Translations under genes and position numbers: made by a program | Shown here: in pieces, positions 23,444 through 32,817 of the stretch | Layout of the letters: every line of letters starts with the position of its first letter | How positions within the stretch are numbered: position 1 is the stretch's first letter | Notes under the pieces: generated by a model | Database searches by the model: none | Seen by the model: only the letters and a program-made list of their open reading frames with translations | Told to the model about the DNA's origin: nothing | Origin: Tieghemiomyces parasiticus | Lineage: Eukaryota > Kickxellomycota > Dimargaritomycetes > Dimargaritales > Dimargaritaceae | Length of the DNA: 32,817 nt | Assembly (NCBI GenBank): GCA_027575765.1 | Contig: JANBPT010000515.1 | Span: forward strand, 1 to 32,817 | Direction of reading: 5' to 3'

Positions 23444-24062
23444 GGCAGCGGTGACCATAACAGTCACAGCGGGTACGCCGGACGAGGAGCTGAGTATAGC
23501 GGTCACGGTGTTGGCGGCGTTGATGGTTATATCGGGGAGCATGACTCATGGTAACGCGGACAATTATCGCGGTATTGATGACGGCAGCGGCGGCTGGGCC
23601 GGGGAAGTCAGCGGCCACGACTATGACCGCGGTGGTAGCTCTGTTCACTACGACCACAACGCCGCCAGCGGATTGAGCCATTCGAGTGAGCAGTCCACTG
23701 TGGACTTCGCTGACTATCACGGTACCCACGTCCACACCGACGAGAGGCATATAAAGAATGACAAGTGCAACTATGAGTATACTAAAGCGGACATTCAAGG
23801 CCGCAGCGGCGCACTAGGTGCCGAGAAGACCACGCAGTCCGATGCCCACCACGCCGCCGACTACACTAACGCCAGTGACGGTGGCCATCACGGATCATTT
23901 ACCGCCCACAAGGATTTCGAGAGTAGCGCCTACCACGACTTCGACACCAAGGCCGTGAACGGCCACAGTCACAACGGATCCTTCAGCGCTATCACGATCT
24001 CTGAAAACAGCGGTCAGAATTCGTCCAGCAATGAGACCTTCAGCACTCAGACTCGCCATTAA
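23444..24062 (+). pseudogene. Downstream half of the Gly/His-rich gene, cut off by a stop and a frameshift
   Basis: Directly after the TAG at 23441 the same frame continues for 36 codons of like composition (GSGDHNSHSGYAGRG, YSGHGVGG) and hits TAA at 23552. One base further, in the next frame, coding-like sequence resumes (ADNYRGIDDGSGGWAGE, SGHDYDRGGSSVHYD). It runs to a stop at 24060-24062, including DKCNYEY and imperfectly repeated His/Ser segments (GGHHGSFTAHKDF, NGHSHNGSFSAI). The two lesions together point to a pseudogene, unless the assembly has errors here. Read without the lesions the protein would be about 345 residues. Reading the second frame alone is also open from 23070, but its first half is A/T/V-rich shadow sequence. 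Confidence 0.5.
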
Positions 24063-26480
24063 ACGTGTCCAGCACGCTCCTGACGCTGGCGTCTCAGCTC
24101 ACCATGGACCTTCGACCAACCGGTCTTCAACCAGCATCCTTAGTCAACCACCTGACTCACTGCCGACCACCAACTTACCCGTTCACGAGCATCTTGTATT
24201 TGCATCGCCCTTTTGCTATTAGTTTAACATTCATGCCTTCGCCTCGCATTTGTTAAACGTAATTGCGATGAGGTGGCTGGGATAATAACATGTGAAAATA
24301 CGGCGGGTGGGGTAGCAACCATACCAACCTGCACTGCTGAATATTGGAATTGGCACCTTCCGGGGCCTTACCGCTCCTAGGTGCTGCCGGACACATTACC
24401 AGTGCAGGTCTGTGACTGATGGCACCGGCGAGACAATATCGTACTACCCGTGAGACATAGTCGATACGTAAGGGTGACCCAACAGCGATGGTAAGTGGTC
24501 GTGAGTAAGGACTAGGGCGCCGGCAAGCCAGTTGACCCATTGACATGCGCCTTGTTAGATGCCGCGGGAGCGTGGTGCCCTCTAGCCTTCATATCTATAC
24601 GGATCTTATTGTAGGGTCCTCTCCCCTCTAGGCTTGTTTTGGTATTCGGCGGTGGCGCTGACCTTGTCCACTTTCGTCTCTTAACTACTAGCCTCAGCGT
24701 CTCCCCGCTTGGCCATTGATATGGGACTCGTCTATTGGCAAGCCGGCAGCCCGACGGCTGGTCTCTCCGGTCGTACGGGTTTCGCGGTACTGGGCGCTTT
24801 GACACCTACCGTCGCCACTATCGATAGCTTTGTCATCCCTGCTTAACTGGTCGTACGCTGGACAACCCAGTCTGAGTCCCACTGCTGCAACGGGGACTGG
24901 TGGCATCCTCTCGACTTCCCACACATGCCCCTAAATTTACACACCAAAGAACCTGTACATGACTTTCATGACACTGGCTGTTGCCCGGTACTGCTGGGTC
25001 AAGGTAAAGGGTCCATCGTTGAAGATTGTTGCGTGGCGTTGTACTAAATGGTCCTACGGATTCCCAAACCACTGTGACACAAGGCGGTACTGGGCAAGGG
25101 ACAAGGAAGTGGAAGGCCTGGGGTATTAAAAGAGCCTTTCATGTCAGGGTATACTCCATTGCCGTATATCAATATAAGGTATCAACTGTGGTGTAATGCC
25201 TTAAAGGCCACGTCAAGTTAGTAGGGACCGTTAAAAACCCCTGGGGGTTGATATGAGGGCCCTGGATCACCCGGAACGGTCGAGGCCGACACTGCAGACC
25301 ATGATGGCAGGGCAACTGCCTGCGACAGGTGGCCTTATGGCTCGATACTCTCGATCAGGGAGGCTATCTATGAAATTGAATCCCACGGCTCTGTTAGAAA
25401 AGGTGCACAATCGCCGTTTAGTTTTGGAGCTTAACTGAAAGGCTAGTAGGGGCAAATTATAATCAGTAGACGGCGCCTACCGGGGGCTAACGGCCGGATT
25501 GCGGACGTGCGGTGGCGGCTTAGATGGCTGCTGTCATTATGCCGCCAGGTCATGCTAACACTTGTACCATCGATTTTGCCCGCTCACCTGTCACCATTAC
25601 TAAGGGGGGGGGAATGGTCTCCAAGCCATACCTATTACGCTTTCAGCACCTTGATCGGCGTAAAAACGTAGATTACAGTGCCACCTCTCATATCAACCCT
25701 GCTTTCGCTACGGCCTATGGCTTGGTGATGATTGCTGGACTCGCTACTGCACGCATCCTGCATAAAGTACGTGTCGCTAATGCGGCAATATGCGCCGTCT
25801 TCCCCCGGCCACAAATACTGGCCAGATGGCCAATGACCCGTAAAGGTTTGCATGGAAGTACTGGAGGTATCACTTAGGCGTAATTCGAAACCTAAGGCGA
25901 ACGTCGATAAATGAGTACAAACCGTTAGGTACTAGTTTGTATAATGCATGTGTCTACATGGTTTACGGTATAGGTTGGGGCCGTCTGACCGCCGGGCCCA
26001 TGCCAAACGACCAGGAAACGCCGGACAGAAATTGGCGTCTACCCGAGCCACGCTGCTAAACGTGCCCGTCCTGACGGACAGTTAGCGGGAATATAGTCCC
26101 GTATAGTACCATAGGGGAGCCCCTGGGACATTGCCTCGGGGCCTAATATCACTGCACAGATACCGCCGCCAAGCCATGCGACAGATAAAAAGGTAGGGCC
26201 CAGCCTCCTAACCGAGTTCTCGTCGCCCAACCTAGTCCAAACACCGCTTCCGATTACTAGTCCCACGAAGCCCTCTTTGCGTTTACTAATAGGAGTTCTC
26301 TGTATATCTTTACAATCTCCGCACCGTCTGAGTGCTTTTAGGATCCTGTCTAACAACGCTTATCGGGGGAAAAACCATTTTTACATCTGATCGTTGCCTG
26401 TTCATGGCCGTATACAGGCTGACCATCCCCCGACCTTTATTTACCGTTTGGACATTTATTGTACATATACGTTTAGAATC
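24063..26480. other. 2.4-kb gene-free stretch
   Basis: Several frames of 60-117 codons exist on both strands, none with a recognisable domain, biased composition or splice support. A G9 run lies at 25604-25612. I see no repeat or mobile element, and the sequence looks like old non-coding DNA. Confidence 0.45.
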
Positions 26481-27483
26481 ATGGACTCGTCTGATAGCCG
26501 CCGCCTCATGGGCTCACTGGTCAATGAGGTGGGTAGTTCCCGGCGTTCCCCGTCCCTACCACATACCAACGGCAGCTGTCCAAGCGTCTCTCCAAGCCAG
26601 AGGGGGCGCGCATACCTTGTGGGAGGGGAGACTTCTCTGGGCCAGAGCATTGGCTACTACTCTGGCCCTCACCAGGCTGACCCGATCACAGCCACCCCTG
26701 TCGGTCCTACCGACATTGTCAGCAATCCTACCATGTGGGATCAGGAAATGAGAAACCTGTTCCCACCCCCTGCGGGCCCTAAAATCTTTCCCGGCGAGTA
26801 TCTATGGTTCTTGGGTTTACTACCGGTCTTGACTGGGACGCTTGTACCAAATTCGGCAGATCCTTACTTGCCAGTGGTCAGCCCGGTTGATTTAGTACGC
26901 CTTGAATGTAAGTTACTACATTATCAGGCGAAATGACAACCTTGAAATGGCTCTCCCCCATTCGGGCGTATAGCAAGCCCTGGTATTGGTCATAATAATT
27001 TAATTTTCCTACGCATTGTTCTTTACTCTTCCGCTAGCCAATCGCCCAGAGACGGATGCCCTTGAGATGTCCAGCCCTGCTCCTGACGCTCATTGCACTT
27101 TGGGGCAGCCATCTGCTACCCGGACCAGTGGCCATTCAATCCTGCCAACACCGACGTCCCCTCCCCCCACCATTGATGCCGACCTAAGCTTGGCCGCTTC
27201 TGCCGATAGTTCAGTGTGTCCTCCGTCCTCCGCTCGTCTTTGCAGCAATTGCGGGGCCATCACAACGCCACAATGGCGCCGGGGACCAGACGGGGAGTAT
27301 CTTTGCAACCGGTGCGGTCAGCATTACCGCAAGTATAACTCCCATTACAGATCAACCACAGGAAAGCCACCTGATGGGTACCAGCGCCGCAACCGGCGAC
27401 CCCGGGACTGGGACGATGAAGGAGACGGAGCCCCGTCCTTAAAGCGACGGCGCCGGACGTATGATTCTCAGAGCTCTAGTTAG
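26481..27483 (+). CDS. Single GATA-type zinc-finger protein
   Basis: Two exons, 26481..26907 and 27038..27483, predicted 290 aa. Donor GTAAGT and acceptor CTAG join in phase within a serine codon. A single class-IV finger sits near the C-terminus: C211-x2-C214-x17-C232-x2-C235, with TTPQWRRGPDGEYLCNRCG, followed by the basic arm QHYRKYNSHYR and KRRRR near the end, as expected for a nuclear DNA-binding protein. The remainder is S/P-rich and likely disordered. Exon 1 has a hydrophobic patch (YLWFLGLLPVLTGTLV, about 107-122), unusual for this family. It may be unspliced intron or a true segment. Fungal single-finger GATA factors control nitrogen, iron, light or development, and the specific role is not readable here. 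Start at 26481 preferred; an in-frame ATG at 26394 would add 29 residues. Confidence 0.83.
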
Positions 27484-29256
27484 GGGAATGAGAGAGGGTC
27501 AACCAGTGCGAGGGGGGATCGCTTATAGTAAAACGCTGTATGTCCATCATCATGATATAAAAATTAAAATCAAGGAATCGGTACAATTACTTATAGATGG
27601 CCTCCAACTTTCTATAACTACATTGCCAGTACCAATTTGAGTAAAATATCTCAACTGATAATATGAGTTATTAAATACAGGTTTAGGCTTATTAGACCGT
27701 CGACAGTACCCCTCTCTTATCTATGCAGGGGCATGTTTTCTCCCTGTATGGTATAGACCAACACGTCGCATTTGGTCTAATCTGTCGGTACTGAGCGGTA
27801 GACACAGTGTAAATAATACGACACGTGAGATGAATCAAGCCAAAACACACGGCAGCCACTTTCTAAACCGCCACTACGCATAGTTGTATGTATAGCGGCT
27901 CTGAAAAGGTCCACCGCAATTTCCTCCGTATACATGTGTCACTTAATTCTTACTAAAATATACTCTACTCAGTGGGGGCTGACGTTTCGTTAGACACGCT
28001 TTTTAGGTGGGGATGGAGGTTGAGAACTGGAGAACTACGTTGATTAGGGGAGGGTCGGCGCACTCGTCAGTTTGCCAACCTTCTTCCAAGGCGCCGTGGG
28101 TGGTGGCCTGATCTATTGAGAAAGTTACAAAGTAAAAAGTGGGCGGCATCAACGGTGACAATGAATCTTAGTGGGTAACCAATAGTCGCAGTGAGCTCCC
28201 CAAATCTTAGAGCCACATAGCGTCTCCACGGGTGGTGTTGATCGCCTATGGGGATGCGTATGCACCCATTAGTCGCAGGAGCCATATCCTGCCTTTTTCC
28301 TACATCGTATACGGTATATGGTAGTTGAGGAGGTGTGGTAAGTACCGGCCAGTTAAGCCTATTTTTACAGCACAATCCCGCTTCAGATTATCAATATTGT
28401 GTCGTGGGGCGTTGAAAAATTCGAACCTTATCTGGGCGAGTCGTAGTCGGACTTAAAGGGGGCTTATCACCGCTTAGTGGCGAGGCAATGGTATTCAGTC
28501 TCATAATGTAACCGATGGGCCAGCCAGGAGGCCCCCGCCCTTCTGCAGAGAACTCCAACAGTACAACAGAGAGATCGCCCGCAAACACGCATAACAAGTG
28601 CAAGGCCACCCGACCGCCCCAGCGAGTCCAACGGACGGTATCGCGTCACCCCGGCCCCAAGAATACTTATAGCGAGCGAGGCGCCCATAACAGCCTGATC
28701 GCACTAAGTGTGCAACTAATAAACGTTTCATTTCTCATTCTGGCCCGCTCGCCATTTGGACCCCTCTCGGCCGTTTTCCCTACTTGTCCCCTCCCTTGGG
28801 ACGCACACCCCGTCACAATAACAGACATTGGCAGCCATCCCTTGGACGGGGGGGGGCCGATTACGGTATTACCTCCTCAGTAGGATTGGTAGATAAAAAA
28901 AGAACTCACACTTGACGACTGCAGCATAGCCAGGGAGTAAACGTGCTGACTGTGTAGCGAGAAGGGTCCATAGTCTAACGATGGTTCTGCATGTCCGCTT
29001 ACCAAGGCTTATATGAGGTTACATAGCGTCAACCACTAGTAGTATGTGCGAGCTGTTTATGCGTGTGGTAAGAATAAGCATGTAATTGGGGATGCCAAGT
29101 AGATGAAGTGGATGGTATAATATAAAAATGTCAAGTTGATATGGACCAGTGGATGACTGGCCGTAGCAAAGAGAGAAATCATAATGTAAATGATATATTA
29201 CAAAAGGGATTGATCGGCTGGCTGACAAGTCAGCGTTTGAGCACCACCTTTACCGA
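27484..29256. other. Gene-free stretch between GATA and WOPR genes
   Basis: Convergent 3' regions of the two regulators plus about 1.5 kb without a supported gene. Two frames of about 100-120 codons (minus 28067-28375, plus 28515-28883) were examined and not recognised. A G9 run lies at 28848-28856. Confidence 0.45.
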
Positions 29257-30543
29257 CTAGAGGGTAAGCACGCTACGCAAGGCGTCGAGTTGGCGCCGAT
29301 CCTCGCTGTAAACGGAAAGCACAGGTACTGGCGAAGTGAACGAAACTGCGGCGTCGAAAAGGCTCGAGGGCGGGGGCAGAGGCTCCATTTTTGGGCGCCG
29401 GGAAGATTCTCCGAGCACTACGTCAAAGAGCCGTTTGGGCGAGATGAGCGGCGGAAGGTGCTGGGGTGTTCTCGGTGTATGTGATTCCGGCGGGGTGAAG
29501 AGCGCAGGTAGGGTGACGGCGCCATCGCTGTGTGGGGTGAGGACGGTAGACGAACGTTGGCGGCCACGATAGGCCACCGCAGCGTCAGTGGCGGCCACTT
29601 TGGATGGCCTGTGGGTTTCATATACGGGTAGTAGGTGGGGGCTCAGGTCCAAAGGAATACTCGTGGATTGACCGGATGGGGGAACCGTTGAGGGAACAGC
29701 ACGATAGGCAGGGTATGATAGCCCACTCGGTGCATCGGGAGAGGGGTAGGTAAACAGGAAGCTGCTCGACGGGACGATATGGGGACCGTCACTAACCGGT
29801 GGACCGAAGCGCACGTGAGCGCTATGCTGAAGGGGCAGATGGCCGTAATGTGGCGGATAGGACGGGGTACGGTTGACCAGGTAGACCGGCAGTTGGGACT
29901 CACGGGGGGCGTAAGCAGGGGAATAAAATACGGTCTCGGTGGGGTTACCGAGCTCAGGGGCCATCTCCGGATAGTAGCCGTAGGGAATGGCAAGGCCCGC
30001 GAGGCGCGGATCGTAAGTCGGAGTAGTGAGGCGACGAGCGAGGATGTCAGCCTTGCTGTAGTAGCAGATGAGGTGCAGCTTGTGATTGTCGGTGGTGGTT
30101 AGGGAAAGGGCCTTCTTGATGAGTCCGCTCTCTTTGACGAGATGGCTGGCGGTGGTACTGCTGGTACTGGGGCTGGTCAGGTCTATGACGGGGGGTGATG
30201 AACTAGTCCTGGTGCATGGGGAAGTGGAACCCGAGTGGACGCCAAGTGTCGGTAAAGTGACACTTGGACTGGGTTTGGCTCCGCTACGTCGGCGAGCCTC
30301 AGTCTCCTGGTAGGTCAGAAAGCAGCCCAGGACACGCGAGGCGGACCAGGACTTGCCGTCGGTCCACCGCTTCATGCCGGACTCCTCCTCGTCCCAGACA
30401 AAGATAGACCCGGAGCGGATGGTGTTGCGCTCCTTCTCCCCGAGGCGTCGCTGTACGCGGTGCAGAATACCGCGCCGGCAGGCCTCGAAGAGAAGGAGAG
30501 CGTCGTGGCCGGTTTCAATGTAGCCTGTGTAGGACTCCAGCAT
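29257..30543 (-). CDS. Gti1/Pac2 family (WOPR domain) transcription regulator
   Basis: Single exon, 428 aa. The WOPR domain is the fungus-specific DNA-binding fold of Wor1, Ryp1, Gti1 and Pac2, which act as switches for morphology, conidiation, sexual development or virulence. The first half, WOPRa, begins at the N-terminus: YTGYIETGHDALLLFEACRR, RSGSIFVWDEEESGMKRWTD, GKSWSASRVLGCFLTYQE (to about 80). A low-complexity S/T/P linker of about 50 residues follows. WOPRb is next: SGLIKKALSLTT, HLICYYSKADILARRLTTP. The C-terminal about 230 residues are P-, S- and Y-rich and probably disordered activation sequence. The KRWTDG motif, including the conserved Thr, is intact. Which WOPR paralogue (Wor1-like or Pac2-like) cannot be settled by eye. 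Confidence 0.93.
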   Translation of the reverse strand: MLESYTGYIETGHDALLLFEACRRGILHRVQRRLGEKERNTIRSGSIFVWDEEESGMKRWTDGKSWSASRVLGCFLTYQETEARRRSGAKPSPSVTLPTLGVHSGSTSPCTRTSSSPPVIDLTSPSTSSTTASHLVKESGLIKKALSLTTTDNHKLHLICYYSKADILARRLTTPTYDPRLAGLAIPYGYYPEMAPELGNPTETVFYSPAYAPRESQLPVYLVNRTPSYPPHYGHLPLQHSAHVRFGPPVSDGPHIVPSSSFLFTYPSPDAPSGLSYPAYRAVPSTVPPSGQSTSIPLDLSPHLLPVYETHRPSKVAATDAAVAYRGRQRSSTVLTPHSDGAVTLPALFTPPESHTPRTPQHLPPLISPKRLFDVVLGESSRRPKMEPLPPPSSLFDAAVSFTSPVPVLSVYSEDRRQLDALRSVLTL

Positions 30544-31328
30544 GTTGAACCAGATTAGAGAAGAGATGAAAGCAGATTAAGAGCCAGGAGAAAAGAACGG
30601 TTGTACTGGTATTGAGACGCCGTTATGGGACCAGCTTACTCCGTCAATGGCTGCAAGGGCGACAGTATCACGGTCAAGAAAGGCGGTATCTACAGGCAAG
30701 GGTAGTGCACAAGAGGGAAAAAGGGGCAACGAAAAGGTTAATGACCTGGATGGCCTGAATAACCTATAGTCCAAGGCGAGGACGGGGAGAGTCCGGGAAA
30801 AGTTCAAGCACCTTCAAACGCCTGGGGATGGGAATATTAGGCAGATGGCTGTGGACGAGACGATGATTTTAGAATGGGAGAGCTGAGATATCGTGCGAGG
30901 TAAATATTAGACTTTGCGTCCGGATTCGATTACTCAATTACACGTATCGATGACGCTCAATAGAAGTTGCTACACACACTTGGAGCAACGGAATGGTTGC
31001 GTGATACCGACTTCTGATAAAGAGAGGGTGGGATTAAGGGAATGGATACGCCAGGAAACTGGAATAAGGTTAGCGAGGATGTGAACTATTTTATGGTGGA
31101 GCTTCTACTCAGTTCAGGCATCTGGAGTGGCCTTAACCGGACGAAGCAGTGCACATCCAGTGTCCGTGAGTGGGCTGGCCGAGAAGTTGAGATGACTGAG
31201 TTCCGACTGTTTCGCGACGGAAGAAGGACGGTTATAATAGACAGCGGCTGGAACGTCTTTCTAGGGCCATCCAGACCACCTCCCGACGCCCTGACCTAGC
31301 GGTAAGGATCCTCGGCGATAAATTGGAA

Positions 31329-31334
31329 ACTTAC
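31329..31334 (-). promoter_or_regulatory. Candidate 5'-leader splice donor GTAAGT
   Basis: The minus strand reads TTAG/GTAAGTTT here, the same hexamer used by 12 of the 16 modelled introns in this window. It lies 790 nt upstream of the WOPR start codon with no coding exon to serve, which suggests a 5' UTR intron. No acceptor could be chosen with confidence. Confidence 0.3.
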
Positions 31335-32602
31335 CTAAAAAAATCCGAATGGAACGGGATGTAATCTTAACTGACTTGGCAGAGCAGATTGGTCGAATTG
31401 AAACGGGCGGTGGTGCTTGAGAGGGCTACGTGGATAGTTCGCCAACCATAGGCCTTGGTGAGTGAGAAAGGCGGCGGAGCCGGGCGAGTGAATGAGTGGA
31501 GGAACGGACGCCCAGGAAGCAGAGGGATGTCGAAAGATACAAAGCAGTCACGGTAAACGTGGGGACGAAAAGATAGTAATGAAGAGGAGGCGCTCGACGA
31601 TTGGTCGCAGCCGGCTGTGAGGAGGAGAAAACTTGGTTGGTACACGTGGCGATACGGTTACTCTTGGGGGGAGGATAGCGACTTGCACGCTGTCGACGAG
31701 TGCTGTTGAGGCAGGTGAAGGAGTTCTCTCGCTGACGTATGGCAGAGGCTCGGGCTGAAGCCTTGGGATGTGTGGTTGAATAATTTGAAGTTGCTGTATA
31801 GCAAAAAGATATGGAAAGAGACTGGGAGAGGAGCGGATTGCAACGTGGAGAAGTGGGCTGGGTAACTATGGCTGCACAAAGAAACACAAGATAAAAGTGA
31901 CGATGTCGCCCGAGATAAATGGGGGCGAATGGGCACAGACGTCCAGCAAAAAGCTGGTGCTGCGGTGGCAGGGTGACTTGCGCCGTCTCGCACGGATAGC
32001 TCGGTAGATCTTGCCGACAGGTAGGTAGCGGTTACCGAGAAAGAAGGAAATTGAGGGTAAGCTGATCCAAATAGTGTTGTATGGGTTATTAGCAGTGCAG
32101 CAAGCGAATGGTGGGCGGAAGCCGTGGGCGACCGGGCATTAAGCGAGGTACGGGAATGTATAGTCGTGAACTGACTACGGCAGGTTACTCGCGGGCAGTT
32201 TCTAACAGGTAATTCAGGCCAACCAACGTTTAGCTTGTGATGCGTTAGCGGTTATTCCAACAGAAGGGGCAGTGGGGAATGAAGTCCAAAGCGTGCACCA
32301 ATCGGAAGCGGATAACGGCTTTTTGTAGAGCAAGGCAGCTGTGGATGGGACCAGGTTGTGAAAGCGGTGTGATAGGAGCCGAGTGATGTTAATTATGTGG
32401 AGTGAGGAATTGTGCCAGGTTGGAGAATAGATGAAAGCGAAGGAAAAACAATTGGTCTTCGAGCTACGGATGGAAATAGCCCCAGGTGCACAGGAAGATG
32501 ATGGGAACGGGCGGAGGTTTGTGGGTCTGGGCAAGTCCATCCTGAAAAATGTCGAGACACGAATGCATACTAGGTGCGTGCCGACAGGGCCGGTGCTACC
32601 AG

Positions 32603-32610
32603 TATATATA
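32603..32610. promoter_or_regulatory. TATATATA element
   Basis: A palindromic TATA-like element about 2.06 kb upstream of the WOPR start codon. It could serve the minus-strand regulator or a gene beyond the right edge. Confidence 0.25.
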
Positions 32611-32817
32611 GCAGAGGAGGTCAAAACGGGGTGGTAAAGGAACGGCTAGAAGACGAGGAAAAGGGTGGGATTGGAGGGGGGACGAATACTCTTTGTCTTC
32701 TTTGTCCCCTCCTTCTTCCGCAAGCCCTTGTTTTAGTCAAAATACGTGTGTTCATGGGTATGCTGTGGCGACTTCCCCACCACCGATTGACTCACCACCC
32801 TTCTCAATCACACCACC

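Larger units (their letters stand above)
30544..32817. other. Upstream region of the WOPR gene, probable long 5' leader
   Basis: 2.3 kb with no recognised gene. Large parts are purine-rich on the plus strand, hence C/T-rich in a minus-strand transcript, with frames made of S, P, T, R, L and F that look like pyrimidine-rich UTR rather than protein. A consensus donor AG/GTAAGTTT lies on the minus strand at 31334, and a TATATATA at 32603-32610. A long, perhaps spliced, 5' leader of the WOPR gene would explain these. A second promoter may fire rightwards off the window end, where the plus strand turns C/T-rich from about 32690. Confidence 0.4.

Noticed and set aside
23070..23540. First half of the 330-codon frame overlapping the Gly/His-rich gene
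   Set aside because: Rich in A, T, V and M with no motif. It is the shifted shadow of the His/Gly frame. Only its part after 23553 looks coding.
25524..25877. 117-codon frame, plus strand
   Set aside because: No recognisable domain, no coding-like composition, a G9 run inside, and surrounded by similar chance frames on both strands.
28067..28375. 102-codon frame, minus strand
   Set aside because: It reads smoothly and contains hydrophobic and aromatic clusters, but no family is recognised and there is no splice or promoter support. Kept out as unproven.
31367..31993. Overlapping 92-153-codon frames on the minus strand
   Set aside because: S/T/P/L/F-rich frames overlapping in several phases are what a pyrimidine-rich strand yields by chance. 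Better explained as leader or promoter of the WOPR gene.

Overview
The window is nuclear DNA from a filamentous or early-diverging fungus. Nine protein genes can be modelled with confidence, plus one that is broken or doubtful. Six genes carry spliceosomal introns (16 in total, 129-219 nt, 12 of them with the donor GTAAGT). The gene set is eukaryotic core plus fungus-specific regulators: a Gti1/Pac2 (WOPR) factor points to Fungi. A DONSON-like replication factor, which the model yeasts lack, argues against Saccharomycotina and suits a zygomycete-grade lineage (Zoopagomycota or Mucoromycota). The lineage call is inference, because no rRNA or marker tree is available here.

Layout. Bases 1-3.9 kb hold no convincing gene. 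They carry decayed dispersed repeats, including four TATA-plus-hairpin units that look like LTR-retrotransposon relics. Bases 3.9-21.3 kb form a dense housekeeping block: DTWD1 tRNA acp3U transferase (-), a TOM20/MYND/SET fusion (+), VPS4 (+), a DONSON homologue (-), the YME1-type i-AAA protease (+), KRR1 (+) and dUTPase (+). DTWD1/TOM20-SET and DONSON/YME1 are divergent pairs sharing promoter regions. VPS4/DONSON are convergent with 260 bp between their stop codons.

Bases 21.3-32.8 kb are gene-poor. They hold a secreted Gly/His-rich protein gene whose downstream half is cut off by a stop codon and a frameshift, a single-finger GATA-type regulator (+), and an intronless WOPR-domain regulator (-). 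The WOPR gene is preceded by more than 2 kb of apparently non-coding DNA that may be a long 5' leader.

The genes do not form one pathway. Themes are mitochondrial import and quality control (TOM20-SET, YME1), replication and nucleotide hygiene (DONSON, dUTPase), RNA modification and ribosome assembly (DTWD1, KRR1), ESCRT recycling (VPS4), and transcriptional or developmental control (GATA, WOPR). The most unusual objects are the TOM20-SMYD fusion, the fungal DONSON gene with a 51-nt first exon, and the repeated TATA/hairpin units whose stems differ in sequence but keep their pairing.
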